From the NCBI RefSeq assembly GCF_036898825.1, contig NZ_JARUND010000001.1, positions 2,108,001-2,172,000 on the forward strand: 64,000 nt of DNA. The letters are read 5' to 3'. Each line of letters opens with the position of its first letter. Positions within the stretch are counted from its first letter, which is position 1. The notes under the pieces are model-generated. The model saw only the letters and a list, made by a program, of their open reading frames with translations, was not told where the DNA came from and searched no databases. This DNA comes from Streptomyces sp. B21-083. Lineage in GTDB: Bacteria > Actinomycetota > Actinomycetes > Streptomycetales > Streptomycetaceae. The position numbers and the translations under genes were made by a program. Positions 8,467-17,417 of this stretch are shown piece after piece.

Positions 8467-9903
8467 ATGTCCGCATTCGGCACGCCCGAACTCGACGGCC
8501 CCGCAACAGACGCTCCCCCCACGACAGTTGACGGCTCCCCCGCCTCCCGGCGCCAACTCCTCGCCCGTACCGGCGCTCTGGGGGTCGGTATCGCCTTCAC
8601 CGGGGCCCTCTCCGAACTCTTCGCCGGTACCGCCGCCGCCCAGGAGCTGGGTCACTCCGGCTACGGCCCCCTGATCCCCGACCCGAAGCGCCTGCTCGAC
8701 CTGCCGAAAGGTTTCCGCTATCGGGTCCTCTCCCGTGAGGGCGACGCCCTGCGCTCCGGTGAGGGCCCCGTACCCTCCAACCACGACGGCATGGCCGCCT
8801 TCGCGGGCCGGCACGGCCGCGTCCACCTGGTCCGCAACCACGAGAACCGCGTCACCGCCAGAATTCCGGTCCCGACGGTCAAGGGCCTCACCTACGACCC
8901 GATGGGCAAGGGCGGCTGTACGTCACTCACCCTCGACCGGGACGGCGACGTCCTCACCGAGCGGGTGGCCATCGCCGGTACGGCCGTCAACTGCGCGGGC
9001 GGGCCCACCCCTTGGGGCACCTGGCTGACCTGCGAGGAGACCGAGGACAAGGCCGGTACCAACGGCTACACCAAGGACCACGGCTTCATCTTCGAGGTCG
9101 ACGGGGCCGACCCGCACCGCACCGGCGCCGTCCCGCTCACCGCGATGGGCCGCTTCCAGCACGAGGCGATCGCCGTCGACCCGAAGAGCGGCATCGTCTA
9201 CGAGACCGAGGACGCCTTCCTCAAGCCCTTCGGCCTCTTCTACCGCTTCCTGCCCAAGAGGCCGCTGGGCGGGGTGGGTTCACTGCGCGCGGGCGGCCGG
9301 CTCCAGGCGATGCGCGTGCCGGGCGTACCCGACCTCTCCTCGATCCAGGAGCCGGGTGCCACCTTCCACGGCGTCGAGTGGGTGGACGTACCGGACCCGC
9401 TGGCCGCCCAGACCCCCGTCCGGCTCCAGGACTTCGGCCGGCAGGGCATCACGCACGCGCAGAAGCTGGAGGGCTGCTACTGGGGCGGGCGATGCGTGTA
9501 CTTCGTGTCGTCGTTCGCCCACGCGAGCGAGGGCTCGGCGGCCACCCACTTCGGCCAGATCTGGCGCTACGACCCGGCCGCGCGCCGCCTCACGCTGGTC
9601 ATCGTCTTCGGCCCGGACACGGACGTCCAGCTCCCCGGCGAGTCGCCGGACAACATCTGTCTCGCCCCGAGTGGCGGCCTGATGGTGTGCGAGGACGGGG
9701 ACGGCGCCCAGCACGTGTTCGGCGTGACACGCGGGGGCGAGGTGTACGCGATGGCCCGCAACGCACAAGACATCGGCACCGAAAGCGCCCCCGAGTGGGG
9801 CGAGTTCGCGGGCGTCACCTTCTCGCCCGACGGCGGGACGATGTACGTCAACTGCTACACGCCCGGGACGACCTTCGCGGTGCGGGGCCCCTGGAAGCGA
9901 TAG
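8467..9903 (+). CDS. PhoX/DUF839-family Tat-exported phosphatase
   Basis: Predicted extracellular alkaline phosphatase of the PhoX (DUF839) family, which uses Ca/Fe cofactors that fold in the cytoplasm before Tat export. The twin-arginine signal SRRQLLARTG is at residues 27-36, followed by a hydrophobic stretch and an A-x-A-type cleavage site near GTAAA. The mature domain has the family blocks VRNHENR, GGPTPWGTWLTCEET and DNICLAPSGGLMVCED. The 478-residue length fits. The ATG at 8467 is preceded by GGAAGG. In Streptomyces such enzymes are usually under PhoP control, but I see no convincing PHO box. Confidence 0.88.
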   Translation: MSAFGTPELDGPATDAPPTTVDGSPASRRQLLARTGALGVGIAFTGALSELFAGTAAAQELGHSGYGPLIPDPKRLLDLPKGFRYRVLSREGDALRSGEGPVPSNHDGMAAFAGRHGRVHLVRNHENRVTARIPVPTVKGLTYDPMGKGGCTSLTLDRDGDVLTERVAIAGTAVNCAGGPTPWGTWLTCEETEDKAGTNGYTKDHGFIFEVDGADPHRTGAVPLTAMGRFQHEAIAVDPKSGIVYETEDAFLKPFGLFYRFLPKRPLGGVGSLRAGGRLQAMRVPGVPDLSSIQEPGATFHGVEWVDVPDPLAAQTPVRLQDFGRQGITHAQKLEGCYWGGRCVYFVSSFAHASEGSAATHFGQIWRYDPAARRLTLVIVFGPDTDVQLPGESPDNICLAPSGGLMVCEDGDGAQHVFGVTRGGEVYAMARNAQDIGTESAPEWGEFAGVTFSPDGGTMYVNCYTPGTTFAVRGPWKR

Positions 9904-9953
9904 CGGGTGCCCCCTGAACGGGACATGGCGGGCAGGCCACTAACCTTTCCGCC

Positions 9954-11411
9954 ATGAACGTACCGGGGGACGTGGTCGACGGCAGGTTCGAGCTGCTGGA
10001 GCGGCTCGGCAGTGGTGGAATGGGCACGGTGTGGCGGGCTCGCGACGCCGTGCTGCACCGCGAGGTCGCGTTGAAGGCGGTACGGGTCATGCACGACCCG
10101 GCGACGTCCGACGTCGTGCGGGAGCGGGTGATGCGCGAGGCGCGGGCGCTCGCCCGGCTCAGCCACCCGCAGGTGGTGACGGTCCATCAGATCATCGACG
10201 CCGACCCGCAGCCCTGGATCGTCATGGAGCTGGTGCCTGGCGTCTCGCTCGACAAGCGCCTGGAAGCGGGCCCGTTGACGCCGGTGGAGGCGGCGCGGAT
10301 CGGCGGCCAGGTACTGGACGCGCTGCGCGCGGCGCACGCGGCGGGCGTCCAGCACCGGGACGTGAAACCGGCGAACATCCTGCTGCGCGAGGACGGGAGC
10401 GCGGTCCTCACCGACTTCGGGATCGCCGCGCTCCAGGGCGCGACGGCCCTGACCGTGACCGGCGAGCTCATCGGCTCCCCCGAGTACATCGCCCCGGAAC
10501 GCATCCGTGGCCCCTCCGACGACCCGGCCGCCGACCTGTGGTCCCTGGGAATCGTGCTCTACGTGTGCGTGGAGGGCGTGAGCCCCCTGCGCCGCGAGAC
10601 CTCGCTCACCACTCTGGCCGCCGTCCTGGAGTCCGAGGTCCCGCCGCCGTCCCGCTCCGGCGCGCTGGCCCCCGTACTCGAAGCGCTGCTCGATCGGGAC
10701 CCGGCGGCGCGTCCCGAGGCGGGCAGGCTGGCGGAGATGCTGGGGCAGGTGGCGGCGGGCGGAACGGCCAGGTCCGTTCAGCGGACGCTGACGGTGCCCC
10801 CGCCTGCGCCTGTGGGCCGCGTGCCGGAACTCGGTGGGACAGGGCCGTACTCCGCGCCCGTGGCGACCGAGGCGGACCGGCGCGAGGACCGCCGGCGCCC
10901 CGGACGATCGCCGTACCGCCGTAAGCGGGTCGCCGCGTCCGCCGTGCTCGCGGTCGCCGTCGCCGTGGCCGCCGTCTTTCTCGCCCCGCGCCTCCTCGGC
11001 GGGAACGGGTCGGACGGTGACTCGGACCGGGCGTCCGGTACGAGCAGCTCGCCGCCTCCCTCGGCCACCCCGCCCGCCGTGTCCGACCGCTGGATCGCCC
11101 AGCTCCACTCCGAGCCGGTCGGCTCCGGGACCGCCGCCCGGGACGCACGGCTCGCCAAGGTCAGGGAGTCGGTGCCGGAGGCGGTGTTCGTGCGCAGCGA
11201 CGCGTACGCCTCCCTGCGGCCGGGCTACTGGGTGATCTACGCCCCAGGCCCGTTCACCGACGGCCGGGCCGCGCTGTCCTTCTGCGGCGAACGCGGCCTG
11301 ACGACACCGGACAGCTGTGTGGGCCGTTACCTGAGCGCCCGCGCCACCGACTTCGCCGACCTGTGCCGCCCGCCCGCCGACAGGCCCACGGGGCGCTGCA
11401 CCCGCGGTTGA
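9954..11411 (+). CDS. Membrane-anchored Ser/Thr protein kinase (PASTA-less)
   Basis: Eukaryotic-type (Hanks) kinase of 485 residues. The kinase domain (about residues 10-270) has the glycine loop LGSGGMGTVW, the catalytic Lys in VALKAV, the loop HRDVKPANILL, the DFG segment LTDFGIAAL and GSPEYIAPERI. A basic Pro-rich linker leads to one membrane segment (VAASAVLAVAVAVAAVFLA, ~325-343). The extracellular part (~375-485) has a Ser/Pro linker and a small domain containing YWVIYAPGPFTDGRAALSFC, resembling a SPOR-like sensor. It has no PASTA repeats. No adjacent phosphatase or substrate is obvious. Confidence 0.93.
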   Translation: MNVPGDVVDGRFELLERLGSGGMGTVWRARDAVLHREVALKAVRVMHDPATSDVVRERVMREARALARLSHPQVVTVHQIIDADPQPWIVMELVPGVSLDKRLEAGPLTPVEAARIGGQVLDALRAAHAAGVQHRDVKPANILLREDGSAVLTDFGIAALQGATALTVTGELIGSPEYIAPERIRGPSDDPAADLWSLGIVLYVCVEGVSPLRRETSLTTLAAVLESEVPPPSRSGALAPVLEALLDRDPAARPEAGRLAEMLGQVAAGGTARSVQRTLTVPPPAPVGRVPELGGTGPYSAPVATEADRREDRRRPGRSPYRRKRVAASAVLAVAVAVAAVFLAPRLLGGNGSDGDSDRASGTSSSPPPSATPPAVSDRWIAQLHSEPVGSGTAARDARLAKVRESVPEAVFVRSDAYASLRPGYWVIYAPGPFTDGRAALSFCGERGLTTPDSCVGRYLSARATDFADLCRPPADRPTGRCTRG

Positions 11412-11479
11412 CCCGACGGCTGGCGCGCCCCCCTCCCGCGTCGCAGGATCGAGGGACCGGACCCGGAAGAGGTGCCCCA

Positions 11480-11705
11480 TGGCCGAGAACGAACTCGCCT
11501 CCCGGGCCCAGCTCACCAGCCGCTACGGCCAGACCAACGGTTTCGAGAAGTCCCTCGCCGAGACCTGATCCCGGCGGACCGCAAGTGGTACCGCAACTGG
11601 GCGGTCAGCCGGTTGCTGCTGGAGCACCTGGAGGCGCTGGCCCCGCAGTACCCGAAGGCGGACTTCGACGTGCCGGAGGCCAGGCGGCGCCTGCTCGCCA
11701 CATAG
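11480..11705 (+). pseudogene. Remnant of a PPK2-like polyphosphate kinase gene
   Basis: A good ribosome site (GGAAGAGG) and ATG at 11480 open a 29-codon frame (MAENELASRAQLTSRYG) that ends at a TGA at 11567-11569. A different frame across the same stop then reads IPADRKWYRNWAVSRLLLEHL and continues to a TAG at 11703-11705. That segment matches what I remember of the C-terminal end of PPK2 polyphosphate kinases. The catalytic middle of the protein is absent. The most economical reading is a gene reduced by a large internal deletion, leaving both ends out of frame. The origin of the 29-codon part is not certain. Confidence 0.55.
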
Positions 11706-11788
11706 CCGACCGATCACGAACGCGGGGCCGGGCCGGCGAGCTGATCGGCGCCTCGGTCGGCCGGCGGTGACCGGCTTACGCTGGTGCC

Positions 11789-11944
11789 ATGAGCGACGAA
11801 CACGTGGGCGAGGGCGGCGAGGCGGCGTACGCCGAGTGCGTGCTGTGCCGGGAGCCGACCGAGTACCCGCGGGCGCGGAAGGGCATCACGCTCTGCCCGG
11901 TGTGCGAATGGCAGGAGGCGCAGCGCTCGGCCTGCTCAGGGTGA
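11789..11944 (+). CDS. Small 51-residue zinc-ribbon-like protein
   Basis: The short frame from ATG 11789 to TGA 11942-11944 encodes an acidic N terminus, then CVLCREPTEYPRARKG and LCPVCEWQEAQ. Two CxxC pairs about 16 residues apart make a minimal zinc ribbon. A fifth Cys is near the C terminus. Codon third positions are strongly GC, as in neighbouring genes. Its 3' end overlaps that of the convergent ABC permease gene by nine bases. Function unknown; small zinc ribbons of this kind often bind nucleic acid or a protein partner. Confidence 0.65.
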   Translation: MSDEHVGEGGEAAYAECVLCREPTEYPRARKGITLCPVCEWQEAQRSACSG

Positions 11945-12607
11945 GCGGCGTGAGGTGAGCGCGCAGGCCACGGCGGTCGCCGTCACGGTGAGCAGTGCCG
12001 CCGCGGCCAGTGGCAGCAGGGGGACGGGGATCGTGCCCGAGCGTGAGCCGGTCACCAGGGACGTGATCGCCGCCTTGGCCGGAGAGCCGGTCACCACCAT
12101 CGCCAGCAGCGCGCCGAGCATCATCGCGGGCACCGCCCGGCCGGGCGAGCGCAGCAGCGGCCAGGTCGTGAGCGCGCCGACGGCCGTGCCGAGCAGGGCG
12201 CACGCCAGGGCGGCGAGCAATCCGGCCGCACCGGCCGGGAGGGGCTCCACCCGGGTCTGGTGGTCGGCGCTCGCCGGGTCGCTGATCAGGGTCACCAGGA
12301 CGGTCGCGACCGTGCCGAGGGCCGCCGACGCGGCCAGTGCCACCAGGAGACAGGCGAGGTGCGCCCGTCCGGGGCCGACGGCCGCGGCCACGGCGGCGCG
12401 GGCGGCGGGCGGCTCGTTGGCCGCGCGGATCCGCACCAGCCAGGCGGCCACCGGCAGGACGGCCGCCGCCGCGTACCCGAGCGAGTCCAGCACGGGCTGC
12501 CCGCCCTGTACCCCGACGCCGAGGAACACCGCGTACAGGATGAACGGCGGCAGCCAGCGCTGCGAGCGCACGAGCAGGGCTGCCTGGTAACGCAGAAGGG
12601 CGGTCAT
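11936..12607 (-). CDS. ABC transporter membrane protein
   Basis: A 223-residue hydrophobic protein with about six membrane segments (FILYAVFLGVGVQGG, AAAAVLPVAAWLV, LACLLVALAASAALG, GLLAALACALLGTAVGALT, MMLGALLAMVVTG, LLPLAAAALLTVTATAVACALT). The N terminus MTALLRYQAALLVRSQRW is typical of bacterial ABC-2-like permeases. The start at 12607 overlaps the stop of the ATP-binding gene by four bases, so the two are translationally coupled and form one exporter. The substrate is unknown. Confidence 0.8.
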   Translation of the reverse strand: MTALLRYQAALLVRSQRWLPPFILYAVFLGVGVQGGQPVLDSLGYAAAAVLPVAAWLVRIRAANEPPAARAAVAAAVGPGRAHLACLLVALAASAALGTVATVLVTLISDPASADHQTRVEPLPAGAAGLLAALACALLGTAVGALTTWPLLRSPGRAVPAMMLGALLAMVVTGSPAKAAITSLVTGSRSGTIPVPLLPLAAAALLTVTATAVACALTSRRSP

Positions 12608-13503
12608 CGGCGGCTCTCGTCGGTACCGGCGGGCGTACTGGTGTTGTCGGCGGTCTCCGGTTCCACACTCACCACGTGCCAGGGCGGTCGGGCCGTGAGC
12701 AGGGCGCGCAGGACGACGTCCGAGTGGGTCGCGGGGCAGCAGAGCCGGTGGCAGCCCGGCGCCCCTGTCTCCGTGCTCGACATCGCCCACCGCAGCGCCT
12801 CGGCCGGGGGCTGTGCGCCCACTGGCCCTTGTGCCTCGACGACCAGGTGTGGGCCGCTGGGCGTCGGTGAACCGGCTTGTGCCGTACGGAGGTTGAGGCC
12901 GCCCTCGATCACGGTGTACGTCGCGTCGGGCGCCCCCGCCAGGCGGCCCGGGTCATGGTCGACGAACACCACCGAGGCGCCGGACGCGGTGCGTTCGGCG
13001 ACGGCCCGCTCCAACTCGCCCCGGGCGGCGGCGTCGAGGCCCGTCCACGCCTCGTCGAGGACGAGCAGTTCCGGGTCGGCGAGAAGGGCCTGCGCTACGG
13101 CGACCTTCTGGCTGCTGCCCTTCGACAGCTGCACCATGGGTGTGCGGGCGTACGCGGCTGCGCCGAGCCGCTCCAGCCACTCGTCGGCGGCACCGGCAGC
13201 GGCCGTACGGGAGAGTTTGTGCACGGCGCCGAGATGCGTGAGGTAACCGTGCGCGGTGAAAGGGAGCGCCGAGGGGAACCGTTCGGGGACGTACGCGGTG
13301 CGGGGGCGGCCGGTGATGCTGCCCTCGGTGGGGGCGTCGATGCCGGCGAGTACGCGCAGGAGGGTGGACTTGCCGGTGCCGTTGGCGCCGTCCACGCGGG
13401 TGAGGGTCCCGGGGGCCAGCTCCAGGTGCACGCCGCGCAGCACCCAGGGGCCGCGTATGCCGTAGCGGCGGCCCACACCGTCCAGCCGAAGCGCGTGTCG
13501 CAT
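12604..13503 (-). CDS. ABC transporter ATP-binding protein
   Basis: A 299-residue ATPase subunit partner of the permease gene that follows. Walker A is DGANGTGKSTLLRVL (residues ~39-53), the signature is VQLSKGSSQKVAVAQALL (a degenerate LSGGQ, LSKGS), Walker B is LLVLDEAWTGLD, and the switch His is in VVFVDHDPGRL. The ~75 residues after the ATPase core are not part of the usual fold; they include CHRLCCPATHSD and may be a regulatory tail. The start is ATG at 13503. Transcribed divergently from the peptidyl-tRNA hydrolase-like gene, with only 58 bp between. Confidence 0.87.
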   Translation of the reverse strand: MRHALRLDGVGRRYGIRGPWVLRGVHLELAPGTLTRVDGANGTGKSTLLRVLAGIDAPTEGSITGRPRTAYVPERFPSALPFTAHGYLTHLGAVHKLSRTAAAGAADEWLERLGAAAYARTPMVQLSKGSSQKVAVAQALLADPELLVLDEAWTGLDAAARGELERAVAERTASGASVVFVDHDPGRLAGAPDATYTVIEGGLNLRTAQAGSPTPSGPHLVVEAQGPVGAQPPAEALRWAMSSTETGAPGCHRLCCPATHSDVVLRALLTARPPWHVVSVEPETADNTSTPAGTDESRR

Positions 13504-13561
13504 GCGGTCCCCGTCCTCTCCCCCCGGAAGAGCCGATCTTCCGCCTGGCAGACTGAAGGAC

Positions 13562-14302
13562 GTGACCAATGACCCGGCCGTTCCCGGCGACAGCCCTTTT
13601 CGCTCCGAGCCTTCACCTCGCGACGAGGCACCGCAGTTCGTCCTCCCCCTCGTCGCCCGGATCGAGAAGGCCGCGCCACCCGCTCGTACGGACGCGCTGG
13701 AGACCGCCGCCCGGGCCGTTCTCGTGATCCTCGGGGACGAACGGTCGGCCGGGGACGGGGAGTGGGCGCAGGCCATGCTGGACTGGCAGGACGCCCGGAT
13801 CCGCAAGGTCGTGCGGCGGGCGCGCGGGGCCGAGTGGCGGCGGGCCGAGGCACTGCCCGGCATCACGGTCACCGGCAAGTCGGCCGAGGTACGGGTCTTC
13901 CCGCCCGTGCCGCTGGACGGCTGGCCCAAGGATCTGGCCCGGCTCCAGGTCTCCGGCACCGACCTGGACGATCCGGAGCCGCCGCTGCCCCCTGACCCGG
14001 CGGTGCCGGTCCTCTGGCTGAACCCGGAGTTGGACATGTCGGCGGGCAAGGCGATGGCCCAGACGGGGCACGGCGCCCAACTGGCGTGGTGGGAACTGTC
14101 GGACGAGGCTCGCGCGGCCTGGCGCGACGCGGATTTCCCGCTCGCCGTCCGCACGGCGGAGCCGGACCGGTGGCGCGAACTGACCTCCAGCGGGCTTCCG
14201 TTGGTCCGTGATGCCGGTTTCACGGAGATCGCGCCCGGCTCGGCGACGGTGGTCGCGGACCATCGTTCCCTGGGCCGTACAGGGTTCAAACATCTTCGTT
14301 GA
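13562..14302 (+). CDS. PTH2-type peptidyl-tRNA hydrolase family protein
   Basis: A 246-residue protein whose C-terminal ~120 residues match the bacterial PTH2 family: LWLNPELDMSAGKAMAQTGHGAQLAWW has the Lys-Ala-Gln-His pattern, and DAGFTEIAPGSATVVA is the family end block. The N-terminal half is a Streptomyces-type extension (LPLVARIEKAAPP...). The start is the GTG at 13562, preceded by GAAGGA. The usual bacterial enzyme (Pth1) is unrelated, so this is an accessory or differently specific hydrolase. The activity has not been shown by sequence alone. Confidence 0.75.
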   Translation: MTNDPAVPGDSPFRSEPSPRDEAPQFVLPLVARIEKAAPPARTDALETAARAVLVILGDERSAGDGEWAQAMLDWQDARIRKVVRRARGAEWRRAEALPGITVTGKSAEVRVFPPVPLDGWPKDLARLQVSGTDLDDPEPPLPPDPAVPVLWLNPELDMSAGKAMAQTGHGAQLAWWELSDEARAAWRDADFPLAVRTAEPDRWRELTSSGLPLVRDAGFTEIAPGSATVVADHRSLGRTGFKHLR

Positions 14303-14335
14303 ACATCCCCGGGTCCCGGCCCGTACCTTCTGTCG

Positions 14336-14390
14336 CTGGCCACGTAACACCTGCCCAACGACCAGTTGGTTCCCCCGGGAGGCTCCTTTG
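14336..14390 (+). promoter_or_regulatory. Conserved leader with small hairpin before DUF4142 gene 1
   Basis: This 55-base leader is nearly identical to 15080-15134 before the next paralogue. Both contain CTGGCCA.GTAACA, then CCAACGACCAGTTGG (a 5-bp stem with a 5-base loop), then CCCCCGGGAGGCTCC directly before a TTG start. Conservation stops near the start codon. The leader may therefore carry a shared translational or transcriptional control element. Confidence 0.5.
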
Positions 14391-14999
14391 CCGCGCTTCA
14401 ACCACTCGGCCCTCGTCATCGCGGCCCTGACCACGACCATCGCCGCTGTCTCGTTCCCCGTGTGGTCCTACGCCGACCGCTCCGGCACCGGAGTGTCCAA
14501 TATGGCCGCCGGCACGGTGAACACACAGTGGGGGCCGCTGACGGCCTCCGACCGCGACCTGATCGTGCGCATACGGCTGGCCGGGCTCTGGGAACTGCCC
14601 GCCGCGGAGAAGGCGATGGCACGCTCCAGCAGCGCCACCGTCAAGGACGCGGCGGACCACCTGCTGGTGGGCCACTCCGACCTCGACGAGCGGGTGCGCA
14701 AGGTCGCGGCCCAGCTCAATGTCGAACTGCCCAACCAGCCGAACGAACAGCAGCAGGGCTTCCTGGCGCAGATGGACGCGGCGCAGGACGGGGTGGCCTT
14801 CGACCGGACCTGGGCGAATCTCCTGCGGTCCGCGCACGGCAAGATCTTCAATCCCATCGCCGTAGTCCGGAACAACACCCGCAACACGCTCGTGCGCCAG
14901 CTGGCCACGGACACCAACCAGACCGTGCTCGACCACATCACGATGCTGGAGAAGACCGGCCAGGTCGACTTCGACGGCATCGCGAACGGCACGATCTGA
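14388..14999 (+). CDS. DUF4142 secreted/membrane-anchored protein 1
   Basis: A 203-residue protein of unknown function. The TTG at 14388 is chosen because GGGAGG precedes it and the product then starts MPRFNHSALVIAALTTTIAAVS, a signal peptide or anchor. The remainder is the mostly helical DUF4142 domain: LIVRIRLAGLWELPAAEKAM, AADHLLVGHSDLDERVRKVA, LLRSAHGKIFN, then a C-terminal helix VLDHITMLEKTGQVDF. DUF4142 proteins are exported four-helix-bundle proteins. Immediately followed by a paralogue; a third copy is at 17738. Confidence 0.82.
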   Translation: MPRFNHSALVIAALTTTIAAVSFPVWSYADRSGTGVSNMAAGTVNTQWGPLTASDRDLIVRIRLAGLWELPAAEKAMARSSSATVKDAADHLLVGHSDLDERVRKVAAQLNVELPNQPNEQQQGFLAQMDAAQDGVAFDRTWANLLRSAHGKIFNPIAVVRNNTRNTLVRQLATDTNQTVLDHITMLEKTGQVDFDGIANGTI

Positions 15000-15079
15000 C
15001 ACGTGTCGGCGAAGCGGGCCCAGGTTTCGGCCCCAGCCCGCTCGCCGGAACGTCCCGATACGATCACGTATCTCCCTCA

Positions 15080-15134
15080 CTGGCCAAGTAACAGTCCCCA
15101 ACGACCAGTTGGGTTCCCCCGGGAGGCTCCTTTG
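15080..15134 (+). promoter_or_regulatory. Conserved leader with small hairpin before DUF4142 gene 2
   Basis: Second copy of the leader described for 14336-14390. Here the hairpin is one pair longer (CCCAAC/GTTGGG around GACCA), and the same GGGAGGCTCC precedes the TTG start at 15132. Confidence 0.5.
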
Positions 15135-15929
15135 CCCCGCTTGAACGGCTCGCTCCTCGTCGGCCTGGCAATCGTCGGCACGCTCGGCGCGCTCGCGTAC
15201 CCCGTCGTCTACTCCTACCCTCACCGTGACGACGCCGCGAAGGCCGCCGTGGTCACCGGAGAGACGTGGAACACGCAGTGGGGCCCGCTGACCGCGCTCG
15301 ACCGCAGCCTGATCGTGCGCGTGCGCCTTGCCGGACTGTGGGAACTGCCCGCGGGACAGCAGGCGATGCAGCGCTCCACCAGTGCCGCCGTCAAGGAGGC
15401 GGCGAACCACCTGATCGTGGGCCACAACGACCTCGACAGGCGGGCGCGGACCATCTCCGCGCAGCTCAACGTCCCGTTGCCCAGCGTGCCGAACGCCCAG
15501 CAGCAGGGCTTCCTGAAGCAGATGACGGAGGCCTCCGCCGCGGACTACGACAAGGTCTGGGCGAACCTCCTGCGGACCGCGCACGGCAAGATCCTGCCGG
15601 ACATCGCGACGGTGCGGAACCTCACCCGCAACTCGCTGGTGCGCCAGTTGTGCTCGGACACCAACCAGACGGTGCTCGACCACATCACGGTCCTGGAGAA
15701 GACCGGCCAGATCGACTTCGAGACCATCGCCGAGGGCGCCGCCGGCCCGAGCGCCAGCCCGACCGGTCCGCCGCCGCCGGTCGCCGGGGTGGTGCCGCCC
15801 AACGCGCCCGCCGTCGAGCCGACGGGCAACACCCCCGGCAAGTCGAAGCCCTCGCCGACGACACCGGGCGTGGTCAACACCAACCGGCCGGAGGCGAAGG
15901 ACCCCAACGCCGTCACGCAGGGCGGGTAG
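15132..15929 (+). CDS. DUF4142 secreted/membrane-anchored protein 2 with Pro/Thr-rich tail
   Basis: Tandem paralogue of the preceding gene (265 residues, TTG start at 15132 after GGGAGG). It has an N-terminal anchor (LNGSLLVGLAIVGTLGALAYPVVYS). The same DUF4142 core follows (LIVRVRLAGLWELPAGQQAM, AANHLIVGHNDLDRRARTI, LLRTAHGKILPD, VLDHITVLEKTGQIDF). A ~70-residue low-complexity tail rich in Pro, Gly, Thr and Lys, absent from copy 1, completes the protein and looks like a wall-spanning linker. Likely from local duplication, because the leader is duplicated too. Confidence 0.82.
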   Translation: MPRLNGSLLVGLAIVGTLGALAYPVVYSYPHRDDAAKAAVVTGETWNTQWGPLTALDRSLIVRVRLAGLWELPAGQQAMQRSTSAAVKEAANHLIVGHNDLDRRARTISAQLNVPLPSVPNAQQQGFLKQMTEASAADYDKVWANLLRTAHGKILPDIATVRNLTRNSLVRQLCSDTNQTVLDHITVLEKTGQIDFETIAEGAAGPSASPTGPPPPVAGVVPPNAPAVEPTGNTPGKSKPSPTTPGVVNTNRPEAKDPNAVTQGG

Positions 15930-16055
15930 GCGGCCGGAGGACAGCGGGCGGCCGAAAGCTCAAATGTTGCTCTGAAGATCCCCCCTCAGGGGTTCGGCCA
16001 GGACGACGGGGGCCATCACTCCGTGGGCCGGGACGGTCGGAGAAGGAGACACACG

Positions 16056-17417
16056 ATGAAGCGACTGGGGCGACTGGGTACGGGCATCGGGTGGCGGCCG
16101 GAGATCGCGGACGCCGTGGAGGCCATGCCGGGCATCGACTGGGTCGAGGCCGTGGCCGAGAACCTCTGCCCCGGCCATCTCCCCGAGTCGCTGCTGCGGC
16201 TGCGCGAGCGCGGCGTGACGGTCGTCCCGCACGGTGTCTCCCTGGGTCTCGGCGGCGCCGACCGGCCCGCCGAGGACCGGCTCACCGCGCTCGCCGAGCG
16301 GGCCGGGGCACTGGGCTCACCTCTGGTCACCGAGCACATCGCGTTCGTCCGGGCGGGCGGTCCGCTGACCGCGTCCCCGCTGCTGGAGGCCGGGCACCTG
16401 CTGCCCGTACCCCGCACCCGGGACGCGCTCGACGTGCTGTGCGAGAACGTCCGCATCGCGCAGGCCGCGCTCCCGGTGCCCCTCGCCGTCGAGAACATCG
16501 CCGCGCTCATCGCCTGGCCGGACGACGAGCTGACGGAGGGGCAGTTCCTGTACGAACTGGCGGACCGGACCGGTGTACGTCTCCTCGTCGACGTCGCCAA
16601 CCTGCACACGAACCACGTCAACCGGGCCGAGGACCCGGCGAAGGCCCTGGCCGAACTACCCGTCGAGGCCATCGCGTACGTCCATGTCGCGGGCGGCTTC
16701 GAACGGGACGGCGTCTGGCACGACAGCCACGCCCACCCGGTCCCGGACGCCGTTCTCGACATCCTCGCCGACCTCGCCTCCCGGGTCGCGCCGCCCGGGG
16801 TCCTGCTGGAGCGGGACGACAACTTCCCCGACGCGGGCGAGCTGGAGCGTGAGCTGGACGCGATCCGGCGGACACTGAGGCGGGCCGCCACGGTGGAGTC
16901 GGCCGCTGTGCGCCAGACCGCCTCCGTGACCGCGTCAACAGCGACCACGGCAGCGGCGGAAGCGTCCGTGGCCGATGACCTCCCCGACTGCACCCCGGCC
17001 CGGCAGCGCGTCGCCCTCGCGCAGACCGCGCTGCTCTCCGCGCTCGTCGCGGGGACGCCCGTGCCGGAGGGGTTCGACCGGGTGCGGCTCGGGGTGCAGT
17101 CACGGGCGCTCGGAGCGAAGCGGGCCGATGTCGTGGCGAAGGTCGCGCCGGAGCTGCCCGAGATCCTCGGGGCGGAATACCGGCCCGCGTTCCTCGCGTA
17201 CGCGCACGGGCACCCCATGTCGGACGGTTACCGGCGTGACGCGCTGGACTTCGCCGCGCACCTGCTGCTCGGCGGGCAGCCCGAGACCCCCGGGAGCACG
17301 GAGAGCCGGCGGCTGCTGCGCGAGTGGTGGCTCGACCGCTCGGGCCCGGCCCCGCGCTCCCAGCACCCCACGGCCCGGCTGGCCCGGGCCACCCGACGCG
17401 TACTCCTGCGCCGCTGA
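16056..17417 (+). CDS. DUF692-family (MNIO-type) oxidative enzyme with SCO6045-like C-terminal domain
   Basis: The first ~290 residues are a DUF692 TIM-barrel. Family members are multinuclear non-haem iron-dependent oxidases (MNIO) that modify Cys or other residues in peptides (MbnB, TglH). Conserved metal-site segments are visible: [46 protein letters not shown] and DSHAHPVPD. The last ~140 residues (from ~[12 protein letters not shown] to HLLLGGQP) form a helical domain known from SCO6045-like proteins, resembling the separate partner protein of other MNIO systems. ATG 16056 follows GAAGGAG. No Cys-rich precursor gene is adjacent. Confidence 0.85.
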   Translation: MKRLGRLGTGIGWRPEIADAVEAMPGIDWVEAVAENLCPGHLPESLLRLRERGVTVVPHGVSLGLGGADRPAEDRLTALAERAGALGSPLVTEHIAFVRAGGPLTASPLLEAGHLLPVPRTRDALDVLCENVRIAQAALPVPLAVENIAALIAWPDDELTEGQFLYELADRTGVRLLVDVANLHTNHVNRAEDPAKALAELPVEAIAYVHVAGGFERDGVWHDSHAHPVPDAVLDILADLASRVAPPGVLLERDDNFPDAGELERELDAIRRTLRRAATVESAAVRQTASVTASTATTAAAEASVADDLPDCTPARQRVALAQTALLSALVAGTPVPEGFDRVRLGVQSRALGAKRADVVAKVAPELPEILGAEYRPAFLAYAHGHPMSDGYRRDALDFAAHLLLGGQPETPGSTESRRLLREWWLDRSGPAPRSQHPTARLARATRRVLLRR

